Below, piece after piece: positions 9,138 to 17,301 of a stretch of DNA of 64,000 bases. The notes under the pieces are model-generated. The model saw only the letters and a list, made by a program, of their open reading frames with translations, ran no database searches and was not told the DNA's origin. Both the position numbers and the translations under genes were made by a program. The stretch is taken from positions 558,001-622,000 of the forward strand of contig CAWBVZ010000004.1 in assembly GCA_963792385.1 (NCBI GenBank). Reading direction: 5' to 3'. Source of the DNA: DASSUW01 sp963792385 (GTDB taxonomy: Bacteria > Actinomycetota > Thermoleophilia > Solirubrobacterales > Solirubrobacteraceae). Position 1 is the first letter of the stretch; each line of letters begins with the position of its first letter.

Positions 9138-9390
9138 TTGACGAACGTCAACCCCGCTGGGTGGGGCAGTGGGTGTCCGTTGGGCGGTGGTGAGGGTGAC
9201 CAGCGCGGGGTTTCCCCCCAATCGTGCGGCCGCGCGCGACGATTGGTGCGAAACGCACGCCAGAGGTGCCTAACTCCCCACGCGCAGTTTGGAGACGCGA
9301 CGATTGGTGCGAAATGCACCCTCACCGCGCCCTCGCCGAGGCCAACGGACGCTCACCTCCCCACCCAGCGGGGTTGACGTTCGGGCCTCA
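9138..9390. repeat. Palindromic element with 25-bp terminal inverted repeats
   Basis: Bases 9142-9166 and 9359-9383 are perfect 25-bp inverted repeats (CGAACGTCAACCCC... on the left). Weaker pairing continues inward (GTCCGTTGG at 9175-9183 with CCAACGGAC at 9342-9350) and outward. Inside are an 18-bp direct repeat (GCGACGATTGGTGCGAAA at 9236-9253 and 9297-9314) and a hairpin pairing CCAATCGT (9218-9225) with ACGATTGG (9239-9246). The left arm contains the palindrome TTGACGAACGTCAA (9138-9151). There is no credible coding frame. It sits exactly between two convergent stop codons. It could be a miniature transposable element or an elaborate bidirectional terminator. Confidence 0.7.
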
Positions 9391-9792
9391 GCCACCTTCG
9401 ATCCCGAACTCCTCCCGGACCGGGTCCACGCGTGGCACCACGGCGGGCGGCGGCGCGACGGGCGCCGGCGCGACGGTCCGCGGCGGACTCACCTGCACAC
9501 CGCGGTGCGGCGCCCGTCGTCGTGGCACGACCGCCCGAGGGCGCGCCGGCCTGCGCACGCGCGGATGCGGACGCCTGACCCGGCGCTTCGGCTGCTCCCG
9601 CATCACGGGCGGCGCGACCTCCACGACTGGCGGTGGAGTGGGCTCGACCAGCGGCACCGCCGCCGACCCCGGCAGCCGCGGCAGCGGCGCTCCCAGGCGC
9701 GGCCACGCCACTACAGCGGCCGCGACGATCACCGCCGCGACGGCCACGCCGAGGTTCCGCCAGCGCAGCCGATGGAGCACGTCTAGGGCCAT
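9388..9792 (-). CDS. Small Pro/Arg-rich membrane-anchored protein, unknown
   Basis: A 134-residue protein with an N-terminal cytoplasmic stub, one transmembrane helix (about residues 15-30, VAVAAVIVAAAVVAW), then a Pro-, Arg- and Val-rich extracytoplasmic region without a recognisable fold. I do not recognise the family. It lies between the trehalose genes (convergent) and rpsF (divergent), and its stop codon is in the flank of the palindromic element. Low-complexity composition makes a spurious call possible, but the clean transmembrane segment and the lack of a competing frame favour a real gene. Confidence 0.5.
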   Translation of the reverse strand: MALDVLHRLRWRNLGVAVAAVIVAAAVVAWPRLGAPLPRLPGSAAVPLVEPTPPPVVEVAPPVMREQPKRRVRRPHPRVRRPARPRAVVPRRRAPHRGVQVSPPRTVAPAPVAPPPAVVPRVDPVREEFGIEGG

Positions 9793-9813
9793 GTCTGAGG
9801 TAGGCCGCGCTAG

Positions 9814-9841
9814 CTGACGGTTCGCCCCGCGCTGCTAGCAT
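9814..9841 (+). promoter_or_regulatory. Probable rpsF promoter
   Basis: CTGACG (9814-9819), a 16-base gap, then TAGCAT (9836-9841). The -10-like box ends 10 bases before ATG 9852, so the transcript may be leaderless or nearly so, which agrees with the absence of a Shine-Dalgarno sequence. Confidence 0.4.
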
Positions 9842-9851
9842 GCGCCGCCGC

Positions 9852-10235
9852 ATGGCCCGTGAAGCACCTGTCTACGACCTGATCCTGCTCCTCGACACCA
9901 CGATCGAGCAGGAGCGCCGCGACACCATCCTCGCCAACGTCGAGGACGCGATCGATCGCGGCGGCGAAATCGTCGGCCGCCACGACTGGGGCAACCGCCC
10001 GACGGTCTACGAAGTGCGCAAGCACGGCGAGGCCGACTACCACCTGATCCAGTTCCGCGGGCCGCCCACGCTGCTCGAGCAGCTGGACCACAATCTCAAG
10101 ATCACGGACGGCATCCTGCGCTTCCGGATCATCAAGCTCCGGCCCGGCACGGCGCCGCCGCCGGACCTCCGGCCCGCGGCCATGGCCGCAGCGGTCGCCG
10201 CTCCCGCCGCGCCTGAGGCCGACGAGCTCGCCTGA
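9852..10235 (+). CDS. rpsF: Ribosomal protein bS6
   Basis: A 127-residue 30S protein with the S6 ferredoxin-like core (YDLILLLDTTIEQERR; YEVRKHGEADYHLIQFRG; HNLKITDGILRF) and an Ala/Pro-rich tail. It pairs with bS18 on the platform of the small subunit. ATG 9852 is preferred over the in-frame ATG at 9840 because MAREAPVYDL matches the usual N-terminus and the putative -10 box covers the earlier ATG. It heads the conserved rpsF-ssb-rpsR-rplI order, although ssb probably has its own promoter. Confidence 0.93.
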   Translation: MAREAPVYDLILLLDTTIEQERRDTILANVEDAIDRGGEIVGRHDWGNRPTVYEVRKHGEADYHLIQFRGPPTLLEQLDHNLKITDGILRFRIIKLRPGTAPPPDLRPAAMAAAVAAPAAPEADELA

Positions 10236-10320
10236 GCGAGCTCGCCCGTCCCTCATCGCCGCGTTCCTCCTCGCTCCGCGACGACCGTTCACGACTTCGC
10301 GTCGGCTCTGTCAAGAAATC

Positions 10321-10370
10321 GTCGCAATCTGCGACTCCCCTGCGGTAACGGCCGAACCCACCCCTAGACT
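10321..10370 (+). promoter_or_regulatory. ssb upstream region: palindrome and -10 box
   Basis: The 186-base gap before ssb contains a perfect palindrome GTCGCA-ATC-TGCGAC (10321-10335), a possible operator, and CCTAGACT with -10-like TAGACT at 10365-10370. The same CCTAGACT occurs just upstream of dnaB and purA. Confidence 0.35.
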
Positions 10371-10421
10371 CGGCCACCACCGAGCTTGCTGCGAAGTCTG
10401 AGCAGTCGAAAGGAGCCCTCC

Positions 10422-10895
10422 GTGGCCGCCACGAACATCAACCGAGTCGTCCTCACGGGAAACCTCACGCGCGATCCCGAGCTGCGCTCCACCTCGAGCG
10501 GGATGTCTGTTTGCTCCCTGCGCGTTGCCTGCAACACGCGCCGTAAGGGTGCGTCGGGCGAGTGGGAGGACAAGCCGAACTACTTCGACGTCACTGTCTG
10601 GGGTGCCCAGGGCGAGAACTGCGCGCGCTTCCTGGCGAAGGGCCGCCCGGTGGCGATCGACGGGCGCCTCGAGTGGCGCGAATGGGACACGCCCGAGGGC
10701 CACAAGCGGCAGGCGGTCGACATCATCGCCGACTCCGTGCAGTTCCTCGGCGGTCGCGAGGACGGCCCCGGCGGCGGGGGCAACGGCTTCACGCCGCGCT
10801 CCGACGTGCCGGCCGACACACGCGACTTCGAGCCCGCCGGCACGCCCTCCGGCGGCAGCAGCACCAGCGCCGGCGACGACGACATCCCGTTCTAG
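10422..10895 (+). CDS. ssb: Single-stranded DNA-binding protein
   Basis: A 157-residue SSB: OB-fold domain (about residues 1-110; NRVVLTGNLTRDPELR, YFDVTVWGAQGENCARFL), a Gly/Pro/Ser-rich linker and the acidic tip DDDIPF that recruits partner proteins. GTG 10422 is chosen because GAAAGGAG lies 8 bases upstream; an earlier in-frame ATG-type start has no such site. It coats single-stranded DNA at replication forks and lies between rpsF and rpsR as in most bacteria. Confidence 0.95.
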   Translation: MAATNINRVVLTGNLTRDPELRSTSSGMSVCSLRVACNTRRKGASGEWEDKPNYFDVTVWGAQGENCARFLAKGRPVAIDGRLEWREWDTPEGHKRQAVDIIADSVQFLGGREDGPGGGGNGFTPRSDVPADTRDFEPAGTPSGGSSTSAGDDDIPF

Positions 10896-11031
10896 CCCCG
10901 GCACAGGCCACGATCCAGCGGCGTCCCCGGCCTGGGGGCGCCGCACACGTTCCGCTACCCTTTCGGCGTTCGCCGCTGCCCATGCGCGCGGCGGGCAATC
11001 CCGCTTAAGGCAGTCAAGAGAGGTTTCGAAC

Positions 11032-11361
11032 GTGGCAAAGCAGCGCAGCCGGCCGACGCGCCGGCGTGATCGCAAGGGCGGCCCCGGCAGCGGGCGCCGT
11101 AAGTCCTGCCAGTACTGCCGCGACAAGGTCGCGTTCGTCGACTACAAGGACATCAACGCGCTCCGGAAGTTCATCTCGGATCGCGGCAAGATCCGCTCGC
11201 GCCGGATCACCGGTGCCTGCCGCCGGCATCAGAACCAGATCGCCACGGCGGTCAAGCGGGCACGCGAGCTGGCGCTGCTCCCGTACGTCGGCGACACCCG
11301 TGAGTCCCGCGACGACCGCGAGGATCGCGGCCGTGGGCGTGACCGCGACCGAGACCGCTAG
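11032..11361 (+). CDS. rpsR: Ribosomal protein bS18
   Basis: A 109-residue bS18 with GTG start and AAGAGAGG upstream. The core is clear: CQYCRDKVAFVDYKDINALR, DRGKIRSRRITGACRRHQ and VKRARELALLPY. The CxxC plus a later Cys suggest a zinc-binding (C+) form. The C-terminus carries an unusual Asp/Arg-rich tail (about 20 residues of RD repeats) beyond the usual end. It is followed by rplI after 6 bases. Confidence 0.95.
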   Translation: MAKQRSRPTRRRDRKGGPGSGRRKSCQYCRDKVAFVDYKDINALRKFISDRGKIRSRRITGACRRHQNQIATAVKRARELALLPYVGDTRESRDDREDRGRGRDRDRDR

Positions 11362-11367
11362 ACCGGC

Positions 11368-11820
11368 ATGCCCCAGGCGATTCTCACGCAGGACGTGGAA
11401 CAGCTCGGCGAGCGCGGCGAGGTCGTCGACGTCTCGAAGGGCTACCTCCGCAATTTCCTGATCCCGCGCAAGCTGGCCGAGCCCGCGACCAAGGGCTCGA
11501 TCGAGGCCGCTCGCCGGCGCAAGGACGCCGCCGACCGCGCGGTTGCCGACGCCGAGTCGAAGGCACGCGAGAGCGCGGAGCTGCTCAACCGCACGGTGCT
11601 CACGATCGCGCACCAGGCCGGCGAGGACGGCCGCCTGTTCGGCGCCGTCACGGCGCAGGACATCGCGGACGCGATCAAGGAAGCGCGCGGCATCACGATC
11701 GACCGACGTGACGTCCATCTCGAGGAGCCGATCAAGACCGTCGGCACCCGCATGGTCGACGTCGAGGTCTCGACGGGCGTCACCGCGTCCGTCAAGACGA
11801 TGGTCGTCGAGCAGAAGTAG
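11368..11820 (+). CDS. rplI: Ribosomal protein bL9
   Basis: A 150-residue two-domain 50S protein at the base of the L1 stalk. The N-terminal domain shows the hallmark GYLRNFLIPRKLA (about residues 28-40); the central helix is Ala/Lys/Glu-rich; the C-terminal domain carries GRLFGAVTAQDIADAIKE. Length is normal. A 6-bp hairpin GTCGCG-ACTC-CGCGAC (11838-11853) lies after the stop and may terminate the ribosomal transcript, though no U-run follows. Confidence 0.96.
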   Translation: MPQAILTQDVEQLGERGEVVDVSKGYLRNFLIPRKLAEPATKGSIEAARRRKDAADRAVADAESKARESAELLNRTVLTIAHQAGEDGRLFGAVTAQDIADAIKEARGITIDRRDVHLEEPIKTVGTRMVDVEVSTGVTASVKTMVVEQK

Positions 11821-11925
11821 CGCGCCGCACGGGCTTCGTCGCGACTCCGCGACAAGTTCGTGACAATTCTGCGGAGGGAGCAGGAACGGGCCGTCGGACC
11901 CTGCCAGGTCGACCGGACGCCGACC

Positions 11926-11931
11926 TAGACT
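11926..11931 (+). promoter_or_regulatory. -10-like box of dnaB
   Basis: TAGACT within CCTAGACT ends 10 bases before the dnaB ATG (11942), suggesting a leaderless or nearly leaderless transcript. A clear -35 box is not visible. Confidence 0.35.
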
Positions 11932-11941
11932 CGACCGGCCT

Positions 11942-14614
11942 ATGAGCGCTCCCGACCGGACCAACGGCCACACCTCGCCCTACGGCGGCGGGAGCTTCGA
12001 CGGCCCGGTCGCACCCCCGCAGAACCTGGAGGCCGAGCAGTCGGTCCTGGGCGCCGTCCTGCTGTCGGACACGGCACTCCCGGCGCTCATCATCGACGAG
12101 CGCCTCCACCCGGCCGACTTCTACCGCGAGGGCCACGGGCGGATCTACCAGGCGATGCTCGACCTGCACTCCCTCGGCGAGCCGGTCGACGCGCTGACGC
12201 TCGTCGAGCACCTCAAGCAGGCGGGCGACCTCGAGTCGGTCGGCGGCCGCGCCGCGATCGACCTGCTGGCCGGCTCGGTCCCGGCCGTCGGCAACGTCCG
12301 CCAGTACGCCCGCATCGTCCGCGACAACGCGATGTTGCGGCGCCTGCTGCGCGCCTCGTACGAGATCCAGTCGCAGGTGCACAGCCACGAGGCGCTGCCA
12401 CGCGACCTGGTCGACATGGCCGAGCGCGCGATCCTCGAGGTCGGCCACGAGGACAGCCGCAAGGATTTCGTCGCGATCCACGCGCTCCTCTCGTCCGAGC
12501 TCGACAAGCTCGAGCGCCTCTCGCGCGAGGGCAAGGCGATCACCGGCACCGCCTCCGGCTTCGAGGACCTCGACACGATCACGGGCGGCTTCCAGCCCGG
12601 CAACCTGATCATCCTCGCCGCACGTCCGAGCATGGGCAAATCGGCGTTGATGGCCAACTTCGCCGAGAACGCGGCGCTCGATTCGAAGAAGGCCGTCGCG
12701 CTGTTCTCGCTCGAGATGTCCGAGTCCGAGCTCGCGCAGCGGTTCATCGCCTCGCAGGCCTCGATCCGCGGCGACGACCTCCGCAAGGGCAAGGTGCCCT
12801 CCTCGCGCTGGCCGAAGATCCTGCAGGCGTCGAACCGGCTCGCCGAGTCGCCGCTGTACATCGACGACTCGTCCGATCTGTCGGTGCTCGACGTGCGCGC
12901 GAAGGCACGCCGGCTCGCGCAGCAGAACGCCGACGGGCTCGGGCTGATCCTGATCGACTATCTCCAGCTGATGCGGGCGAGCGGCGCGGTCGACAACCGC
13001 GTCGAGCAGATCGGCCAGATCTCGCGTGGTCTGAAGACGCTCGCGCGCGAGCTCAACGTGCCGGTGATCGCGCTATCGCAGCTCAACCGCGGCGTCGAGC
13101 AGCGGACCGATAAACGGCCCGTGCTGTCGGACCTGCGCGAGAGCGGATGCCTGGCCGGTGAGACGCGCGTGTATTTGCCGGACGCGGGCGAGCACCGGCG
13201 CATCGACGAGCTCGTCGGCATGCGCGACTTTCGCGTCTCTGCGCTCAACACGGAAACGTGGAAGCTCGAGTCGTGTCGCGTATCGAATGCGTTCTGCACG
13301 GGGCGCAAGCCGGTGCTCGCCCTACGTACGCGGCTCGGCCGGCGGCTGCGTGCGACCGCGAACCATCGCTTCCTCACTGTGGAGGGATGGCGCCGACTCG
13401 ACCAGCTCGAGCCCGGGAGTCACATCGCGCTCCCACGCGCGCTCCCGGGCCCCGCCGAGCGGACGATGACGGATGACGAGCTAGCGCTGCTCGGCCACCT
13501 GATCGGGGACGGCTGCACGCTGCCGCGGCACGCGATCCAGTACACGACACGCGAGCGGGAGCTCGCTGAGATCGTCGCCGACCTGGCAACGCGCGTCTTC
13601 GGAGACACGGTCCGACCGCGCATCAAGGCCGAGCGCAGGTGGCACCAGGTCTATCTCGCCGCCTCGGAGCCGCTGACCCACCGGCGCCGCAACCCCGTCG
13701 CGGCATGGCTGGACGATCTTGGAGCGTTCGGGCTGCGCTCCTACGAGAAGCGCGTCCCGGCGGCCGTGTTCCGCCAGCCGCCCGAGGCGATCGAGGTGTT
13801 CCTGCGGCACCTATGGGCGACCGACGGGTGCATCTGGTCGGCTGACAAGCGGTCGCGTGTCTACTACGCCACCAGCAGTGAAGGGCTGGCAGGCGACGTA
13901 CAGGACCTGCTTCTGCGGCTCGGGATCTGCGGGACGGTCCACCGCGTCCCGCAACGGCGGGGTCGCATGCAACATCACGTCGATGTGACCGGGACTCCCG
14001 ATCAGAAGGAGTTCGTGCTGCGCGTCTGGGCTGCCGGTGACAGGCGCGAACGCCAGGCGCTCGCCCTCGCGGACCGTCTCGGCGTGACGCAGGCACGAAC
14101 GAACCGCGACGTCGTCCCGGCGACCGCTTGGTCCACCCTGGTCGAGCCGGCGCGCGTTGCGGCCGGTGTCACCACACGCGAGTTGCAGGCCGGGTTGGAG
14201 ACGTCGTATTGCGGCTCAACGCTCTACGAGCGCAACCTCGGGCGCACGCGAGCCTCGCGGGTCGCCGAGATCGTGGGATCCGACGAGCTCGGGCGCCTTG
14301 CGGTGAGCGACGTGTACTGGGACCGGATCGAGTCGATCGAGGCCGACGGTGAGGCAGACGTATTCGATCTCACCGTTGACCGCCTTCACAACTTCGTGAG
14401 TGAGGGGGTAATCACCCACAACAGCATCGAGCAGGACGCGGATCTCGTGATGTTCATCTACCGCGACGAGTACTACAACGACGAGTCGGACCGGGAGGGG
14501 ATCGCGGACGTGATCATCTCCAAGCACCGCAACGGTGGGCTCGGGGTCGTCGAGCTGGCGTTCCAGAAGGAGTTCCCGCGGTTCATGTCGTACGCCGGGG
14601 ATGACGGATATTGA
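11942..14614 (+). CDS. dnaB: Replicative DNA helicase DnaB with intein
   Basis: An 890-residue precursor. After removal of the 425-residue intein (residues 403-827) the helicase is 465 residues, normal for DnaB. The N-terminal domain (PPQNLEAEQSVLGA) is followed by the RecA-like core: Walker A in AARPSMGKSALM, Walker B in LILIDYLQLM, then LSQLNRGVEQR. The intein interrupts the motif after DLRESG; the sequence resumes at SIEQDADLVMFIYRDEYY and ends in FQKEFPRFM. DnaB unwinds DNA ahead of the replisome. The loader-like gene follows with a TTGA overlap. Without splicing the helicase would be inactive. Confidence 0.95.
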   Translation: MSAPDRTNGHTSPYGGGSFDGPVAPPQNLEAEQSVLGAVLLSDTALPALIIDERLHPADFYREGHGRIYQAMLDLHSLGEPVDALTLVEHLKQAGDLESVGGRAAIDLLAGSVPAVGNVRQYARIVRDNAMLRRLLRASYEIQSQVHSHEALPRDLVDMAERAILEVGHEDSRKDFVAIHALLSSELDKLERLSREGKAITGTASGFEDLDTITGGFQPGNLIILAARPSMGKSALMANFAENAALDSKKAVALFSLEMSESELAQRFIASQASIRGDDLRKGKVPSSRWPKILQASNRLAESPLYIDDSSDLSVLDVRAKARRLAQQNADGLGLILIDYLQLMRASGAVDNRVEQIGQISRGLKTLARELNVPVIALSQLNRGVEQRTDKRPVLSDLRESGCLAGETRVYLPDAGEHRRIDELVGMRDFRVSALNTETWKLESCRVSNAFCTGRKPVLALRTRLGRRLRATANHRFLTVEGWRRLDQLEPGSHIALPRALPGPAERTMTDDELALLGHLIGDGCTLPRHAIQYTTRERELAEIVADLATRVFGDTVRPRIKAERRWHQVYLAASEPLTHRRRNPVAAWLDDLGAFGLRSYEKRVPAAVFRQPPEAIEVFLRHLWATDGCIWSADKRSRVYYATSSEGLAGDVQDLLLRLGICGTVHRVPQRRGRMQHHVDVTGTPDQKEFVLRVWAAGDRRERQALALADRLGVTQARTNRDVVPATAWSTLVEPARVAAGVTTRELQAGLETSYCGSTLYERNLGRTRASRVAEIVGSDELGRLAVSDVYWDRIESIEADGEADVFDLTVDRLHNFVSEGVITHNSIEQDADLVMFIYRDEYYNDESDREGIADVIISKHRNGGLGVVELAFQKEFPRFMSYAGDDGY
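13148..14422 (+). mobile_element. DnaB intein with LAGLIDADG homing endonuclease
   Basis: The 425-residue insert starts at Cys (codon 13148) after DLRESG and ends at Asn (14420-14422) before Ser of SIEQDAD. Splicing motifs are complete: CLAGETRVY (block A), ATANHRFLT (block B, with TxNH), VFDLTVDRLHNF (block F) and GVITHN/S (block G). The two endonuclease motifs are LALLGHLIGDG and FLRHLWATDG, each keeping the acidic residue, so the homing activity may be intact. Inteins at this DnaB site are known in actinobacteria and cyanobacteria. Codon use is slightly less extreme than in the flanking helicase, in line with horizontal spread. Confidence 0.93.
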
Positions 14615-15390
14615 GCGCGTGCCCCGACAAGCGCTGTGACGGCTCCGGCATGGTGTTCGACGAGGACGGCCGGCGGGCGCGTCCGTGCTCGTGCCGGCCC
14701 GCGCGGATGGCGCGCAAGCGGGCGGCGGCGGTCGCCGGGCGGCTGCCGCGCCGGTTCCGCGAGGTGTCGTTCGAGCGCGAGCCGATCGTCTCGATCGAGC
14801 GCAGCAACGGACCGCTGATGCGGGAGGTGCGGTCGTACGTCCGGTCGATCGCCGCGCGGCTCGACGAGGGCCGCGGCATCTGGTTCACGGGGACGGTCGG
14901 GACCGGCAAGACGACGCTCGCGATGCTCGTGTCGAAGGCGGCGATGGACGCGGACCGCACCGTCGCGATCTACTCGCTGCCGCGCCTGCTCGCCCTGCTG
15001 CGCGAGTCGTTCAACGACGGCGCGCAGTATTCGCTCAACGATCTCGTCGAACGGCTGTCCTCGGTCGACCTTCTCCACATCGACGACGTCGGCGCCGAGC
15101 AGAGCTCGCCGTGGGTCCTCGAGCAGCTGTACACGATCGTCAACACGCGCTACGAGGACGGCAAGGCGCTGCTGCTCACCACGAACCTCGATCACGAGGC
15201 GCTCGAGGAGCAGATCGGGCCGCGCACCGTGTCGCGGATCTACGAGATCTGCGGCGAGCCGCTTCCCATGTGGGGCGACGATCAGCGCATCCCGCAGCCG
15301 ATGCCGGTCGCCGCGCCGGCAGCCGACGAGGACGCGTTCTGGGAGGGCGCCGGGGACGGGCCGTCCTACGGACGCCGCCCCCTAGACTGA
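14611..15390 (+). CDS. DnaC/DnaI-like AAA+ helicase loader
   Basis: A 259-residue ATPase starting at TTG, which overlaps the dnaB stop (TTGA). The N-terminus has a zinc-finger-like cysteine set (CPDKRC...PCSC, about residues 4-28), then an AAA+ core with Walker A GTVGTGKTTL (about 93-102), Walker B LLHIDDVGAE and sensor LLLTTNLD. The C-terminal ~30 residues are Pro/Ala/Asp-rich. Proteins of this type load DnaB onto origin DNA or act in primosome restart. The coupling to dnaB supports that role, although DnaC-like ATPases also occur in mobile elements. Confidence 0.8.
   Translation: MSACPDKRCDGSGMVFDEDGRRARPCSCRPARMARKRAAAVAGRLPRRFREVSFEREPIVSIERSNGPLMREVRSYVRSIAARLDEGRGIWFTGTVGTGKTTLAMLVSKAAMDADRTVAIYSLPRLLALLRESFNDGAQYSLNDLVERLSSVDLLHIDDVGAEQSSPWVLEQLYTIVNTRYEDGKALLLTTNLDHEALEEQIGPRTVSRIYEICGEPLPMWGDDQRIPQPMPVAAPAADEDAFWEGAGDGPSYGRRPLD
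15383..15388 (+). promoter_or_regulatory. -10-like box of purA
   Basis: TAGACT within CCTAGACT, 11 bases before ATG 15400; same motif and spacing as at dnaB. It overlaps the stop of the loader gene (CTAGACTGA). Confidence 0.35.
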
Positions 15391-15399
15391 ACCTCCGCT

Positions 15400-16720
15400 A
15401 TGGCCGGCATCGTGATCGTGGGCGCCCAATGGGGCGACGAGGGCAAGGGCAAGATCACCGACCTGTTCGCGGAGCACGCGGACCTCGTGATCCGCTTCCA
15501 GGGCGGCAACAACGCCGGGCACACGATCGTGCGCGAAGGGACCAAGTGGAAGTTCCACCTGATCCCCTCCGGGATCCTCTATCCGGGCCGGCTGTGCGCG
15601 ATCGGCAATGGCGTCGTGATCGACCCCAAGGTCCTGACCGGCGAGCTCGACGAGCTGCGCGCCAAGGGCGTCGACCTCTCCGGCCTGCGCATCAGCGCCA
15701 ACGCCCACCTGATCATGCCGTACCACATGCTGCTCGACCACGCGGGCGAGGCGAAGCTCGGCAAGCTGCAGATCGGCACCACCCGGCGCGGCATCGGGCC
15801 GTGCTACGCGGACAAGGCGGCGCGGCTCGGCATCCGCGTGCAGGACCTGCTGGACGAGAAGATCCTCAAGAAGAAGATCGTCGCCGCGATGGACCCGAAG
15901 CGGCTCTCGCTGCGCCCGTACGCGAAGTCCCCCGAGCTCGACCTGCAGTCGATGACCGAGGACTACCTGACCTACGGGCACCGGATCGAGCAGTACATCG
16001 CCGACACCGCCCGGCTGACCTGGGAGGTCATCGACGGCGGCGGCAACGTGATCTTCGAAGGCGCGCAGGGCACGCTCCTCGACATCGACCACGGCACGTA
16101 CCCGTTCGTGACCTCGTCCAACGTCGTCGCCGGCAGCGCGTGCGCGGGCGCCGGCGTCGGCCCGAAGGACCTGGACGAGGTGTGGGGAGTCGCGAAGGCC
16201 TACGCCACCCGCGTCGGCTCGGGCCCGTTCCCGACCGAGCTCGACGACGAGCTGGGCGCCGCGATGCGCGAGGCCGGCGGCGAGTACGGGACAACCACGG
16301 GCCGCGCGCGCCGCGTCGGCTGGCTGGATCTCGTCGCCCTGCGCTACGCGACGCGGATCAACAGCCTCGACCACCTCGCGGTCACGAAGCTCGACGTCCT
16401 GACCGGCCTCGGCGCGCTGAACGTCTGCACGCGCTACCGCGGCACCGGCGAGGCAAGCTTCGACGCCTATCCGTACCACCAGACCGTCATGCACCACGCG
16501 GCCGGCGACTACGAGCAGCTTCCGGGCTGGGAAGAGGACATCGGCGACTGCCGCAACGAGCACGAGCTGCCGCAGGCGGCGCGCGACTACCTCGCCTACG
16601 TGTCGGACTTCGTCGGCGTGCCGGTCTCGCTGATCGGCGTCGGCCCCGGTCGCGAGCAGATCATCTGGACCGAGGCCGGCCAGGCAAGCGCCGCCGCGCG
16701 CGCCGCCGCGCCGCGCTTAG
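15400..16720 (+). CDS. purA: Adenylosuccinate synthetase, stop codon lost or frameshifted
   Basis: PurA joins IMP and aspartate with GTP, the first step from IMP to AMP. The N-terminus has the P-loop GAQWGDEGKGKI and GGNNAGHT; later come GTTRRGIGPCYADKAAR, FEGAQGTLLDIDHGTYP, TTTGRARRVGWLD and TKLDVLTGL. Homology runs to about 16680 (GPGREQIIWTEAGQ), the normal end of a 430-residue family. The frame has no stop there: it stays open to 17358, entirely antisense to the RDD gene and the end of wecB. A one-base slip in the GC-only tract 16688-16716 would reach TAG at 16718-16720, which I take as the natural end. Confidence 0.85.
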
Positions 16721-17301
16721 TCCCGTATGACGCGCGTGTCCACGACGAAGTCGTGCAGCGCGCGATTCTCCTCGTCCCACAACGGCCACAGGGAGTCGGC
16801 GAGGATGCTCAGGCCGCCGGTGAGGACCGCGACGACGCCGAACAGCAACGTCTTTACCGCGACCTCGCGCACCATCGCGAACCCGAAGTGGATCGGCTGT
16901 CCGCTCGCTCGGACGACCCGGATACCGGCGGCCATCCGGCCGAACGTCTTGCCGTTCGTGCGCGCCATCAGCGCCGGCGCGTACAGCAGCGCCACGATCG
17001 AGGTGCACACGAGCGCGATCAGGATCCCGAGGATCAGCGCCGCGACCCCGACGCCGTCGTTGGCGAAGAACCCGATGGAGAACGGCGCGGTGATCGCGAT
17101 CAGCAGCAGCAGAGCGCCGAAGGCGATGATCACGCCGTCGATCACCTGCGCCCAGACGCGCGACCACCAGCCGGCGAGCACGTATTGCCCGCCGAGGACG
17201 TCCGGCGCGGTGGCGGCGACCGGCGGACCGCCGGCGCCCGGCGGTGGCGCGCTCGTGTAGCCGGGCGACTCGGCGGCGGGTCGGCGCTCGCCGTCCGTCA
17301 T
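16717..17301 (-). CDS. RDD family membrane protein
   Basis: A 194-residue protein with a Pro/Gly-rich N-terminal tail and three to four membrane segments. The RDD signature residues are recognisable: GWWSRVWAQVIDGVII (R and D of the first helix), GKTFGRMAAGIRVV and the closing segment with LHDFVVDTRV. Family members are small integral membrane proteins of mostly unknown role; some act as ion antiporters. The start overlaps the wecB stop as ATGA, and the stop (TTA on the plus strand) overlaps the expected TAG of purA. Confidence 0.82.
   Translation of the reverse strand: MTDGERRPAAESPGYTSAPPPGAGGPPVAATAPDVLGGQYVLAGWWSRVWAQVIDGVIIAFGALLLLIAITAPFSIGFFANDGVGVAALILGILIALVCTSIVALLYAPALMARTNGKTFGRMAAGIRVVRASGQPIHFGFAMVREVAVKTLLFGVVAVLTGGLSILADSLWPLWDEENRALHDFVVDTRVIRD

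Noticed and set aside
9236..9314. CRISPR-like repeat
   Set aside because: Only two copies of an 18-mer, inside an inverted-repeat element; no cas genes and no array.
14685..16730. Long plus-strand frame overlapping the loader gene and purA
   Set aside because: Out-of-frame shadow of two recognised genes; composition is Arg-rich and without motifs.
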